From positions 19,255,001-19,319,000 of the forward strand of contig NC_133036.1 of NCBI RefSeq assembly GCF_048771995.1: a stretch of DNA of 64,000 nucleotides, given 5' to 3'. Below the pieces are notes generated by a model. The model had not been told where the DNA came from and ran no database searches. It saw only the letters and a program-made list of their open reading frames with translations. Of the stretch, positions 36,001 through 48,702 are shown piece after piece. The position numbers were made by a program, and so were the translations under genes. Numbering within the stretch: position 1 is the stretch's first letter; the number at the start of each line of letters is the position of its first letter. Origin of the DNA: Taeniopygia guttata. Its lineage: Eukaryota > Chordata > Aves > Passeriformes > Estrildidae.

Positions 36001-39000
36001 CCCCAGCTTTAAAACTCTGTCCTCTGGGGTCAATCTCCGGGAGAAAACCCAGACGCCCCCTGAAGACAATGAGACTTCTGCCACCAGTTTCAATGGACTT
36101 GTGACATCTTGATCCAGGATACAGCACTCTGGAATTGTGTTGCAATAAGGGGCAAACCCAAATTGTCAGCTCTACACACTCTTCAGGCTGATTCACATCC
36201 AAGTCCAGAGTGCAAAGGCAGACTAATATTTCACCAATATCCCTAGACAGTACAAAACTTGAATTTTAAGCCCATCTGCAAGTTTGACCCAGTGCTTCAA
36301 TTCAGAATACCCCAATTAATCATCATTACTGTCAAATTAATTTATAAAATAAACCCAGGACCACTGGCATTCTACAAACTTAGGGAAAACTAAGGAAGAA
36401 AATTATTCAAATTTTTTTGGCAGGGAGGGGCTGGAGCAAGACATACACAAGCAGCAACATGACTGCACTCCCTCGTGCCCCCGCCAGGAACATGCTATGA
36501 ACTGTCTGCCTTTGTTTGCAGTGGCAGCATCCGGGAGCACAGCAACGCTTGGCATTTGTGATGCCTCTGGAACCTTCTGTCCCAACCTAGAGCAACCAGC
36601 ACCTTGAAAACACTCACAGACTTCCTTATGCTTCTGTACATCAGGAATATTGCAGCAAATCCCTTTCTAAGCTTTGATTCCATCATTCTTGAAACATATC
36701 AGTAAAATCCCTTGTCTGTCTGTTCTGTGACTGGAGTATGGCTTCTAACAGCACGTCTCAATACAACATCCTCCCAGTTACCTGGAACCCCATGTGCTTT
36801 GGGAGTCCCATTAGATAGGAAATGGACACAAGCTGCAACTTCAATCACTCACGTTTTCAACTGAGTCTCTTTTTTTCTAAGAGTCTCACTTAGCAGAAAT
36901 GGGCTTTCTGACTAATGCACCAGTCCCAGGGCTCCCTCCCAAGGGGGATTTCCAAACATTTATAGTCACTGAGATGGAAAATCAAACCTCTGACTCCAGC
37001 TGACACCAGCTTCCATTACACTAAATAAAAACTATCTTCTGAGGGCCCCAACAAGTGGAACAGGCCATTTCCCACACTGCCAGGCTTGGAAAACAGCATG
37101 TGCACAAACTGAGAAGAAAAGCCTCATTAGTATTAATATTTACATTGCAGCCATACTCAGGGGCCCTGGCTGGGGTAAGAGTCTTGCTGTGTTTGGTGCT
37201 ACAGGAGATGAAGGTGCAAGCCCTGCTCTGACGAGTGCCCATCACTCAGCTGCTCCTGAGGTGAGATCCTGTCCCTTCCCCATCAAAGGCTGAGCATTTC
37301 CATTTCCCACCTGCCTCCTGCTCTTTCACACCCTGGTAACTTTTGCATTTCTGGTATTATTGTGACATTTATGGTTGTGGATATGAGACAAGCCCCTCTA
37401 TGTCCTCTGTAGCCAATTTCTGCATTGCAGAGCCCAGCAAAGAGAAGTGGCTCAGGTGGGGACCAGTGGCTGCTGCAGGGGAGAAGGGATCCAGAGCCCC
37501 ACCAGACTGGATGGAGAGGAGAAGGAAGGCTGGAGAGAGACTGCAGGGCTGCAAGGGGCTCTGCTGGGGCCGTGGGCCTCTTGCCCTCCTCCTCCACAGC
37601 CCTCTCGGGCTGAGCACCCTCCCGGGGAGGGCAGGCAGAGGATACCCAAAGGCTCTTGCAGGTTTGCAATGCACTGAATCTCCTCATGGCTGCCATGTGC
37701 AAAATGAAGCTTTTAGAGCCTTTCTCTTTGAGGATTTATGGCCAGAGTTCCTCCAGTCTTACTCACTGAAATGGATGAACAGCTCTAGATGAAACTTTCA
37801 ACAACTAATGACAGCAAAGTCAGCCAGAGGCAAAAACCTAGCATGAAGAAGTTCAGCCTAAATTAATAAATTTGGCAAAGTTTTAAGACAGTGAGTGAAC
37901 TAGAAAATCTTAAAAGGGGAAGTTTCAGATGACCTTACTGCAATGCACTGCAGCCTGTGGTGTCTGTAATAGGTTATTTCCAGAGCATCTGAGCCTCTTC
38001 CAATAGTGCATTAAGCAATGTAACTAACATCTCTCACGAGGTTCATTTTCCCTCTCATCTCCTCCCTCGAGGGAAATTCTCTCATTTCTTAACCTCTACT
38101 GGACCCCCACTCAATAATATTCATTACCTCAAGAGAAGAAGGGAAAGCCTATCAAAAAGAGAAAAAAAAGAAAAGAGATAGATAGTAGATCTAAGATTCA
38201 GGCTGCTTTGGTGACATCTTTAAAGTGTTGTTTGCCAAGCAAAACAGTATTTAAAAAAAGATTTCTTTACATGATATTTAAGCATAGAAAAAGAAAGACA
38301 AATTTAAATTATTTTTCTTTCACCCATGATTATGCAGCAATTTATCAACAAAATGAAAAAGGAACATCTGACTGGGATTATTTATTATACAGTAAGGCAT
38401 TTATTTTTTGTTCACTTCACCAGGAACAGCGTCTCTGTTATGGCTAGTTAGCCATCTGTGTCCAAAGAGCTTTCAGGAAAGGATTAAACTGTCATTTGTT
38501 TTATTTCCTTTCATGAAATAACAGCTCCTAACAGGGCTGGGGCAAGACTTGGATACTGCTGGACTTGTTACTTTAAGGTGGCATTTAAAGACTAACTGGA
38601 TGCTCCCTAGAGCTAAAGCAAAGCAATGTAAAGTGTGGGGGGTTGTGTTTGTTCTTTTTGCTCCTCACACATGCAGTATCCTACTGGAAATGGCACAGAC
38701 CAGGCAATCTCTTAGGCAGGAGTAGAATTATCTGTGTATTTATTTTTCTTAATCTGATTCATTCACTTCATTCAATTAGCCAATAAGGCTTTAAGCACTG
38801 AGAGAATGTGCAGCTAATCAGGGCTGGAAGCAGGAGGCTGACAAGAATAACCCGGGAAGCAGAAGTATTCCACCCCCTCCAGGTGCAGGGGAATCCCAGC
38901 CATCCATTCCCAGCCCCACAGAAGGCAGCACTGTGGCATCCCTTGCCCACCTACAACTGCACAAGCCGGGCAATAAACTTCTGGCACTTCTTCCCTGCAA

Positions 39001-42000
39001 AGAAAGAGTAGAATAAGCCACCTGGTGTGGAGACTGTGCCCTCAGTAAGAGCAAATGTGGGAAAACTCTCTGCCAGGAGGATGCACCCTGTGGCCCTCGC
39101 AGGGGCAGTGTGGGGTGTCCTGGGGCAGCCTCACAGTGCTCACCAGGAGCACCAGCATCAGCTCACCCACCACCTGTGGCCACAAATCAAAAGCATTTTT
39201 CCAAAAAAGGGGCAGATTTGGAAAGTTTGATGCCAGCAGCTCCTCATGCCACACTTTTACAAACTGATTTTTTTGGAAGCCCTCAGTAGCCAAAGCTCTC
39301 AGGCATTTGCTGTGCTTCAAGTGACAACTGTGCTCTGCTCAAATGCCACCTGCACAGGAACTCCCAGCCAGAGTGCAAATGGAAGAGACCCCTGGAGCAG
39401 CTGGACCCAGCACTGGCTGGACCTCAAGGGGGACACTTTAGCCAGGGAGGGCTCATCCAGGAGCCACACATCTGAAAGGATCAGAGAACAGGTTTTTTCA
39501 AGGTCTTGGCTTCAGGGAGCACACGTGACACTGCAGTGAATTCCACATACCACCTGTGATTGAGTGGAAGAGCTGAACTGTTGCGAGTGAGTGGTAGTTA
39601 AAGAACCATCTGAACCAGTGGCTGCAGCTCTGGAGACTGCTCCAGCAGGAGCTGGTCTGGCACAGCAAAATGTGGTACTGCAGGAGAAATAAAATACTGA
39701 CATCTATGGGATGTTCAATATTTCTAGCAGCTACAATAGGGAGAACCCATAAATAATATCCACTTTTCACTATCATTTTCTGCATTCGTTCGGCTTTTCT
39801 GCCCATCACTGTTCAGGGGCTACTCACTGCAGCCCCAAAATCACTGTGTCCTGCCTGGCCTGGCCTGCAGGACATTCCCAAGTGTGCCTCCAGGGATGAC
39901 AGGGAAAAAGTACCTGCAGCAAATGAATGGGATAAACAGAGGCAGCAGTGGAGGTGGACAGAGCTCTGCAGGAATGGCAGCCTCCCTGGGAAGGGGACAG
40001 GCTCTCCTCCAGGTGCCACCACCTCTGTCCCCCATTGACAGGACAGCAGCTTTCCCTCTATCAAGGGATCCTCCTTGCTGGAAGGCACATGAGGGGCTCA
40101 TTCAGGCCCCTCAGTGGCACTGTGAGCAGGGAACATCGAGCTCTCAGCCCGGCCCTGGGAGTCCCTGGAAGGATCTGAGGCACACACAGCCCGTGCCCAC
40201 CTGGCTGTCAGCAGTGCCCCAGTGGCACAGCACTGCACCTCCTGCCACACCTGCTGAAGCTGCTCCATGTTTGAAATAACCTGGGCACGGGCTGAGGGGC
40301 TGCAAGTCCACAGAGCTGTGACCCTGCTCCTGAGCCAACAGGAGCATCCAACTCTCCTGATCAATTCCCAGACAAACAAAAGCCAAGAAGGAGGAAGGAC
40401 TCCCACGGCAAGCTGCGTTTTCTTAGCAGCAATACAATTATAATGCAGTTAGACTGTATCTGTTTACATTCCCAAACTGAAATAATCTTTTTCTTATCCC
40501 CTTGCCTTAACTTCCCTAACATTCCACCACCATGGTGTCAGCAGGGAGCCCTGCTGCACTGTAATGGGGCTGCAGTAAAGAGCTGGAGTCATGGCAGAGA
40601 CCGAAATTAGCAGTTATACAGAAAAGGCGTTTCATTTTCTGCTTTGGACTGAAAATGCCTCTTCTTAGAAAGGATTGGGCTTCTCAGTGTTCAAGAGGAA
40701 GACCTGGGAAAATGAAGTAGTTACAATAATTTCCTCTTTAATGGCTATTTTGCACCCTGTTTCCTTTCAACTTTGAGAAAAGCTTTGTGCTTTCCCTGTT
40801 CACAGAATGCTGAAATAGGCAAGGTTGTTTGATTTCATTAGTGATACCATACAATTCCTAGGATTCTTGCTATGATGTTTGCTCAGGAGAGCTGAGAGAA
40901 GATGCAGTCACTTCCTGAGAAGCAGCAGGATTACCACAAGCAGGGATCTTGTCAGAATTTGGTTTCTTCACTGACTTACACAGTGTCCCTTCATCTGCTT
41001 CTCCCCCATCCCTCTGCTACTGGGAATCTGCTAAAACACACCTGTGGAAAGTCTGGGCTTTAAAATCTGTGCCCTAAATGTCCCAACAGTTCCCTAACTT
41101 GCAGAAAGTTTATTCCTATCAGGTCCTTAATCTCCCATTTTCCTGGGAAAATCTTTGCTAGTATCTTCCTTCAGAAACCCACTATAGAACATGCCTGAAC
41201 TAAAGAGTCACCCCATGAAAACTGAATGTTCTCCAAAAGATTAAGATTTTTAGATTTAAATTCTTGTGTTTAGGCTGAAATTACAAGCTAGTAACAACAA
41301 TCATGTCATTAAGTCTGGATGAAAGGTTTTGATCATGGGGAAAGTACATTCCAACACAGTTCAAATGAAAAATCTCAAAGGTTTGAGCCCCTCCCTCTCA
41401 CACTCCATCTCTCTCCATCTCCCTGTGCATCTGCAGAAACACAGTAAAGAAAGAGCTGAAAAAAGCAAGGAAGAAAAAAAAAATTTTCTCTCCAGAATGC
41501 AAGCAAAACAACAACAAATTATAACAAGATGCTTATTTTCTGCACAAAACACATTCTGGTTTCTTTTCCAACAGGCTCCAGCTCACAGTAAAAGCGTAAC
41601 ACATGAAGGCAAATATAGCTTATTTTTTAGGAATTTCCATGATTTTTTTTATAGACTGCATTTGTGAGAAATGCATTTGTGCACTTTGAAGTGCCAGTAA
41701 CAATTTTGTTGTGGGATATACTTCTAATAATTCCTTTGCAAACAGCATGATTATATATTCATTAGAAATGGAAAGTTGTTCTAGAAGACCCAAGCTTCTA
41801 AATTAATGGTATTTCAACAAATAAGGTGGCATAAATTCACCACACTGATTGTCCAATTCATCTTCCTCTAAGCTAAAATATATCATTGCTCTCTAATTGC
41901 AATTCCCAGCCATGCCATCCTTAATCTTAATTTTAAATGGTCTGCACTTACCAAATCATTTGTGGTGCACTGCACAATTCTCACCCTTAATTGCATGAAT

Positions 42001-42580
42001 ATTTTATTTTTGGAACAACACAGCTCAGCAACAGGCTTCATTTTTCCTTTCCTGACTTAGTCTCCATTAAAGGAAAGCATTTACAAAGGCCCTGTGAGCA
42101 GGGAGAGAACCTGAGTTGCCCCTCCATGGTCAGCAGCTCCCAGCTAATCACAAGTCAGCCCCAGAGCCCCGTGAGCAGAGCTGTGATTAAACTGTGCCTC
42201 AACAAAGCAACTTTGTGCACAGCCCCGACGTGCTCCCGGCACAAACGTCTCCCTCCTGTTATGATTGGTATTCCCCAGATGTTTGACTCCGAGCTCAGCC
42301 TTGGCAGGAAAGTCTCTGTGGCTGCAATTCAAGTCCCAAACTTGAGCAGCTCCAGTATTTATTCTCATAATTTACACTTTGTGATGGCTTATGGACAGTT
42401 ACGTACTTGGTTTTACAGCCACCACTTCAAACCAGGGAGTCAGTGGCAAATGCTTCCCCATTCCACCGCTGCCAGGAGGCCCTGCATCATCAACTGTCTC
42501 TCAAAGCAACAAGCCAACATAAAAGAACAATTTGCTTTAGAAAGATTAAAAAAAAGAGAAAAGCCTGAAATCTTACTTAC
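30059..42580 (-). other. WTIP: WTIP intron between LIM1 and LIM2 exons
   Basis: A 12.5-kb GT-AG intron, phase 0. It has remarkably few recognisable interspersed repeats. The stretch at about 31700-31990 is AT-rich with homeodomain-like TAATTA and looks like regulatory DNA, without proof. GC-richer pockets occur near 37400-37680 and 38990-40400. No exon fitting the WTIP frame was seen, and none is needed because the flanking exons join directly. Confidence 0.85.
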
Positions 42581-42648
42581 TAGGAAGTCTTCTTCACAGT
42601 ACACCTTGCCATTGACATTGTAGAATGCTTTTCCTCGTAGTCTTCTCC
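42581..42648 (-). CDS. WTIP: WTIP coding exon: second half of LIM domain 1
   Basis: First recognisable exon of the gene in this window, read from 42648 down. An acceptor ending TTTCAACAG precedes it and the donor GTAAGT follows at 42580. The first two bases complete a split codon. Then come 22 codons containing RLRGKAFYN and VYCEEDFL, the end of the first LIM domain in the Ajuba/LIMD1/WTIP group. The Cys of VYCEED and the Asp three residues later are the last two zinc ligands (C-X2-D) of LIM1. The exon ends on a codon boundary and continues as YSGFQQ in the next exon 12.5 kb away. The zinc ligands that come first, and the long N-terminal region, must lie in an upstream exon not found before 64000. 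The family works as LIM adaptors at cell junctions, in the nucleus and in Hippo signalling. AJUBA and LIMD1 share this segment closely; the choice of WTIP rests on the C-terminus. Confidence 0.9.
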
Positions 42649-43249
42649 CTGTTGAAACACAGGACCATCAGAATTTTGTTCTTCATCCCCAAGCGCAGTT
42701 GTTCAGCAGGCAAAGCGAAAAGCACACCTCCTGTACCTGCCTGTGGGGTCTGTTCCTGACCCCCCTCTTCCCTGGAGGGCCCATCCAGAGCCAGGGCTGA
42801 GGGTCAGGCTCTTGGCTCTGTCTGCCCTTACCAAATCCAGTACCAGCTAAATGTTGGTACCTACTAAATGTTACCTTTAAGTGCAGGTTATGGAACCCAG
42901 CTGATAACAATTCCTGAAAAACTTGCAATATAAGCTCAAAACTGACTTTGGGAAAAAGGCTCCTTTGCAAATTGAGACAATTTTCTTGGCAGGTAAAATC
43001 CCAGCAGGCTCACATCCACTGCAATCAACAGCAGCAGCAGTTGTCTCCAAAGGAGAAAAATAAAAGATACTGCATATGGATGTTCCTACCCTCAAAAATA
43101 TTAATAATCAACGCCACAGCAGTTCCCTGCGACACTAAAGCAGAACAAGGCATACATGACAGAGTGAAGGGCAGTAAAATCACACAGAAAACAAGAGATT
43201 TTGTATTCAAGTTTTGACATTTGCCATTTCATTAGCCCGTGTGGAACTC

Positions 43250-43335
43250 ACTGACAAAGCCTGTGATAGTCATTAACTGATGGCTGCCTTTGACTGATAA
43301 AGCCTGTGACAGTCATTAACTGATGGCTCCCTTTA
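43250..43335. repeat. 43-bp tandem duplication
   Basis: Two head-to-tail copies starting ACTGACAAAGCC (43250) and ACTGATAAAGCC (43293) that differ at only a few bases, so the duplication is fairly recent. Confidence 0.93.
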
Positions 43336-45504
43336 CAGTGGAGACATGCACAGCACACAACAGAGAGTCCCGGGAGAAAGGATTCAAACCAGGAATTCAG
43401 GAACTATCAAGCACTATCAGTTTGTAGATACAGCAGATCAGAGCTGTCTTACACCAGAACTGCTCTGCTGAAAGCAGTGCTGCTTCACCAGTGTAAAACC
43501 AGAGAGGGAGAGGGGAAACCACACTCATCCCAACTCAGCTCATTCCCACTCTGCCAGGCCCCACTGGCCAAAGCTCCCGGTGTGTGGGAGCTCTCAGCAG
43601 CCCCTGATGGGCAGCAGCGGCCTTGGGCTGTGCCAGCAGCCACACCGGGCAGGGGAGAGGGCAAGAGGAATCACAGGGCACTGCCAGAGCTTCACTCCAT
43701 GGAATCAGCCTGGAGTCTCCTGCAGCTCCACCAGGAACATCACCCATCTCTATGGAGTGTTTTGACACCCAGGGCCGGCAAGCTGAGCCAGCTTGGAGGG
43801 GCAGAGTGCTCTCCAAGGTTTCCATAAACAATGTTGAGGAAAATATGATTAATTTTCAGTGCTTGAAAGTGCCTTTTACACATTGTCACTGTGATGTGAT
43901 CCTGGGAAACAGTGTGTGGCACAAAGGAGTTGGGATCTGGGCTGATGCTTTTGGGAAATCACATGCTGCATGTGGTTGTCTGGTGGTTTTACTGTCGTGG
44001 CTGGGGGAAATGCTTCTTTTGTGTGCACATTCTTGGGCTGTCGATCTCACAGGCTGCTGTCTCCATACTGCTGGTAGGTGGAGTCAGCTCTTGTTTGTCT
44101 TTTCAGCTGCCCAGTGGCTCTGGAAGGGACCAAGACCCTCGTGACATGGGCAACATGCTCATCCCCTCTGAGAGTCTTACGTAAATAAAACTGGGCCATC
44201 CCTGAACAAGGCACAGGGACAGCAGACAGGGGACCTTGGGGCCTCTCTCAACTGTTAAAGGAGCAACCACATCTACATCTTCCCTGCTGCTTGTTAAAGC
44301 TGTTTGTAAACTTCTCTAGGGAAAGGTAAAGTACATGGAACGAAAGGAAAAAAGGAAAGAGGCCAGAATGACTTTGTAAAGGACTTGTTGTCTCTGTCAG
44401 ATCCAGGCTTGGCACACAATGTGTGTTCAGTTGGTGGAGATGAAATGTCCCCACAGAGCAGGGAGCTGCCTTGATGTGCTGGTGCAGCTCAGCTGGGTGT
44501 TTGTGGCAGGGGAAGGAGCGCTGCCATGACCCAGCACACAGCACCGTGCTGAGGAAGCAGCAGAGCTCACCCAGGACAAATCCCAGCGCCGGCTGCTGGA
44601 GGATCTCTGCACAAGAGCAACGTGCAGAGGCACTGCAGGAGGGGCAGGAGTAGCTCCCACTCTGTAGCTCAGCCTGCTGAGGTTCATAGGAACGGCACAA
44701 ATCCTGGTCCTGTTCTTTCCTTGGCACAGCACGGAGCCAGTGGAGTCAGCGCTTTCCTGGACTGGGATGGAGTGGGAAGCCTCTGAACCAAACCAACAAG
44801 GCAAAGCCAGTGTTCTGGAAGGCCTCTCAGACAGCTCAGGTGTCACTGCACCTGGCAGCTGCCTGCCCTGTGCCTGCCCCACTGTCAGTGTCCCCATCAG
44901 CCCTGCACTGGTGGCACCCCTGCCCTGCCAGCCCCCCTGCCCAGCACACGGAGCTGCTCTCCCTGCCCTACACCCGCCACCTCTGCACCACACTGCACTC
45001 CCAGCACACCACCTTTCAAAACTGAGGGAAAATACCATTTCCCCCATTTTTCAGCTGAAAAAACCCAAAACATCTATTAGGGAACTGACCTGCCTAAACT
45101 CATAAAGTAGCCAAGCAGCTTGCTCACATGATAATGACTATTACTAACAATGATTAATAAGATTGACAGGCCTTTTACCTTAGAAGAGTTTCATTCAGGG
45201 ACTGTACAACAATTATCTCATAAACAAGAAACAGCAAGTTATCACTCAAACAACCATGAATACCTAGATTGACTTCTACTTCTACATTCTGCATTTTAGA
45301 AATAAAGGCAAAAATGTACATTCCACTGCCCTCCAGAAGGGCTGACTAAATGACAGCACTGAACATGGTCAAACACCACCCTGAGAGTGCCTGGGCATAA
45401 TGTGCAGACTGCAGTCAGGAGGGAAGGGCAGACAATTGCAGCCAGGGAGGCAGGAATCCCGAGGAGAGCAGTGCTGGTGGGCAGCAGGGTGGGTGGAACA
45501 CCTC

Positions 45505-45950
45505 GATGTTGGCATGCTGGGATGTTGGGATGTTGGGATGTTGGGATGTTGGGATGTTGGGATGTTGGGATGTTGGGATGTTGGGATGCTGGGATGCTGG
45601 GATGCTGGGATGTTGGGATGTTGGGATGTTGGGATGCTGGGATGCTGGGATGTTGGGATGCTGGGATGTTGGGATGCTGGGATGTTGGGATGCTGGGATG
45701 TTGGGATGCTGGGATGTTGGGATGCTGGGATGCTGGGATGCTGGGATGTTGGGATGCTGGGATGCTGGGATGTTGGGATGTTGGGATGCTGGGATGTTGG
45801 GATGTTGGGATGCTGGGATGTTGGGATGCTGGGATGTTGGGATGTTGGGATGCTGGGATGTTGGGATGCTGGGATGTTGGGATGTTGGGATGCTGGGATG
45901 TTGGGATGCTGGGATGCTGGGATGCTGGGATGTTGGGATGTTGGGATGCC
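45505..45950 (+). repeat. 56-unit GGGATGYT octamer array
   Basis: After a partial unit and one GGCATGCT unit, all units are GGGATGTT or GGGATGCT, with a single altered last unit (GGGATGCC). The only internal variation is C or T at the seventh base. From 45783 to 45902 the two types follow a five-unit order C-T-T-C-T three times, a 40-bp higher-order period. A G-triplet every eight bases with five-base loops allows many G-quadruplexes on the plus strand, the template strand for WTIP. All six frames are open, which creates false proteins. Confidence 0.98.
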
Positions 45951-48604
45951 TGCCCTGAGCTCCAGGTGCTGGACAAGGGGGCTTCAGCTCTCAAGGTCCT
46001 GGAGCAACTCAGGGACCTGCAGAGCACCAGCCTGTTCTGTGTAGCTGTAATCTGTTAGTGTCAATTAGGCAGAAATGAGGAGTTAAACCCCCCTGATGTT
46101 CCTTTAGCCGGCTGAGCCGAGCACCTGGCCAGCCAGGGAAGGTAACATCACCCTGCCCGTGGCACACAGGCCCTGCTGCTTGGCTTTCCTTTGAGTGACT
46201 GCGTCTAGCCAAGCCTGGTTACTATTTGCTTTCATAATATTGAAACAAAAAAAGTCAGGAGCTTCTGACAAAACGTGATGCAACTTGCTGAGGCTCATTA
46301 CAATAACAGTGAGCAGCCTGGCTCGGGGGTGTGGGTTTCACAAACCCCGCTCCTCCTGCTGGATTCCCACCTTGTGCCGCCCTGTCAGACCAGTTTGCAG
46401 CAGCAGAACAGGGAATGCACAGGGGGAGCCACCGGCTGTGGGCAGCTCCTGACAGCAGCAGCAGCTTTGGGGAGAAGCCCTTTCTCCCCCGAGTGCTCTT
46501 CAGCAGTGTTCTCCCAGAGGAAACAAGCTTTGGCACTGCCAGTGACAAACAGGTACCTTCATTTCCTGACACCCCACCTTGCAGCAGGCGAGGGAGTTCC
46601 ACCACCTCGGGTGGGAGGCAGAGACCTCACAAACACTCCAGCAAACAGTGCAAACATTCACCAGATAATCTAGCAGATAATTAAATGAAAGCTAGAAATT
46701 ATCCCAAGGAGTGATCACAACTGGTGATTGCAACCAATATGACAAACATACAAAAGAATGCACGTTTGTGGAACTCTTAAAAAATTTAAAGCAGAACCGT
46801 CTCTAAGTGTTAAACAGTGGTTTGGACATTTAACCAGTTTATAAGTCTCTGTTATTTAAATGTATTGATTACTTCCTGCACAATTTTTATCTCCTACATG
46901 TCATAAACTAAAAGGAAGGAACGGGAGAGCTGCTCCGTTATCAAAGGAACAACTCAAAACACAGCTTGCAAAAGGAAAAATGACCCCCAGTTGACACAGG
47001 CTGTCCGCAAGTATTCTCTCCAGTCTCCACAAGGCTTTGCTGGGTGGTGAAAACACACCAGCCAGGAAGCCAAGACAGAATAAAAGCTTTTTTCCAATGC
47101 TGTCTCAAATGCTGCTCCAGGACCCCATGGAACAAAATGTGAATGAGCCCAGGTTTTACAGTCTTGGGGACACGGCCCAAAAGAGCACTGAAGTGTCCTG
47201 CCCCCTCCCCTCTAGCCTGGAAAGCATCTTCTGAGCCCTCCCTGGTGAATATTTGCCTGTGGGGAGGTCAGTTTATCAATCCCAGCCTTCAGTGGAAGAT
47301 CTCCTGTCTGACACAGCATGGATGCAACTGGATCAGGGGCTGACACCCCCTCGCTGCTGTAAGACAGAGATAGGAATGTTTCACTGTCACAGCAGGGTTA
47401 TTAGACCTAATTACTGTTTGCAGCATGCTTTGAAGTTGAAAAGTGCCAAGCATTATTATAATATTTTAAGTACTTTGATGATTGAAAACACACAACCCTT
47501 TGGAAATCATGATTTAGTAGTACTGTAGAGTAAGCAAGTTCATGTGAGAAGCTTGCATTGTCTCCATGCCTGACGCTACTCAAACACAAACAGCTCCCCT
47601 CTGACATCATGGGAATGCTGCAGCCCCAGCCCTGCCTCCCAGATAATGCCTGGTGCATCCCAGAGAACAGCAGCGTGCAGAAAAACCCACAGCAGAGCAC
47701 CCCCTCACCACCAGCACCCCTCCCGTGGTGTTCTCAACAGTGATGCTCCTCTTTTAACTTCATGTGGGAAAGTCTCAGTGTTAGAGGGGACAAAGAGTGA
47801 AGTGACTAATAATGTCCTGTTATTTCTGATGTCACAGCTGTGTGGAACAAGGATAATATATTTTAGCCACAAAATGTAATTAAACCTTCCCATATGGAGT
47901 GCAATGCAAGAGTTCAGTTGTAGGTATCACTGCTAAAGATAAGAAGTTCGTTAATAAAGCAGAGCTAATTAACAGTCTGAACAGCCCCAGTTAACACTGT
48001 GGAATATCACTTCAGAGGCTGCCATTCCTTTGGCTGGGGACAGGGCTGTGCAGCACGGAGGAGGTGCAGGCAGTGAGGGGCGCAGGCCACAGGCAGCTGC
48101 AGGACCAGGCAGGTTTCTGTCCCTGCCCTGCACAGCACCAGGGCCCTGCCAGAGCCTCCAGCATGGCCATGCCCTGCTCCTGCTGGCCAAGGGACACCCA
48201 GGAGCTCCTGACTTGTCTCACAGCAGCAAGACAGATTCACAGCATCCTTCTCTAACAGCTCTTTCTGAAGGAAAAAAAAATTGCTTCTCTCCTTGAGATT
48301 CTTCCTCCTTCCTATTTAATGAACTGTCAGTGCTAAGGCTGATGGGGACACGCAGTGACATCTCTGCTCTGGGAGCTCTGGTCCATGACTTGCCCAGCTT
48401 CCTGAGCATGGCAGCCCGAGCTCTTCATGCCTGGCTGACCAAAGAACTGTGCCTGTTTTAGTTAGCAATATTAAACATGGACCTAATTGCTTGTTAACTG
48501 CTTCAGACACCATCTCTGCAGTGACTGATGTGACACCAGCACCAGGACTTGTCTCATCCCAGCACCTGGAGTGACAGCCTCCCAAAGCCTTCAGATTACA
48601 GTGT

Positions 48605-48605
<1 letters not shown>

Positions 48606-48660
<55 letters not shown>

Positions 48661-48702
48661 ACACAGACACACACACAGACACACACACACACACACACAC
48701 AG
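48606..48702. repeat. CA/TG dinucleotide microsatellite
   Basis: About 26 uninterrupted CA repeats to 48657, then interrupted CA tracts with GA and CAGA insertions to about 48702. Confidence 0.97.

Noticed and set aside
41991..42623. 210-codon plus-strand open frame overlapping the LIM1 exon
   Set aside because: It is antisense to a real WTIP exon, with no domain, no repeat origin and no promoter or splice support; a chance frame.
48608..48702. CA tract and poly-A/T tracts considered as tails of SINEs or processed pseudogenes
   Set aside because: No element body is recognisable beside them; plain microsatellites fit.
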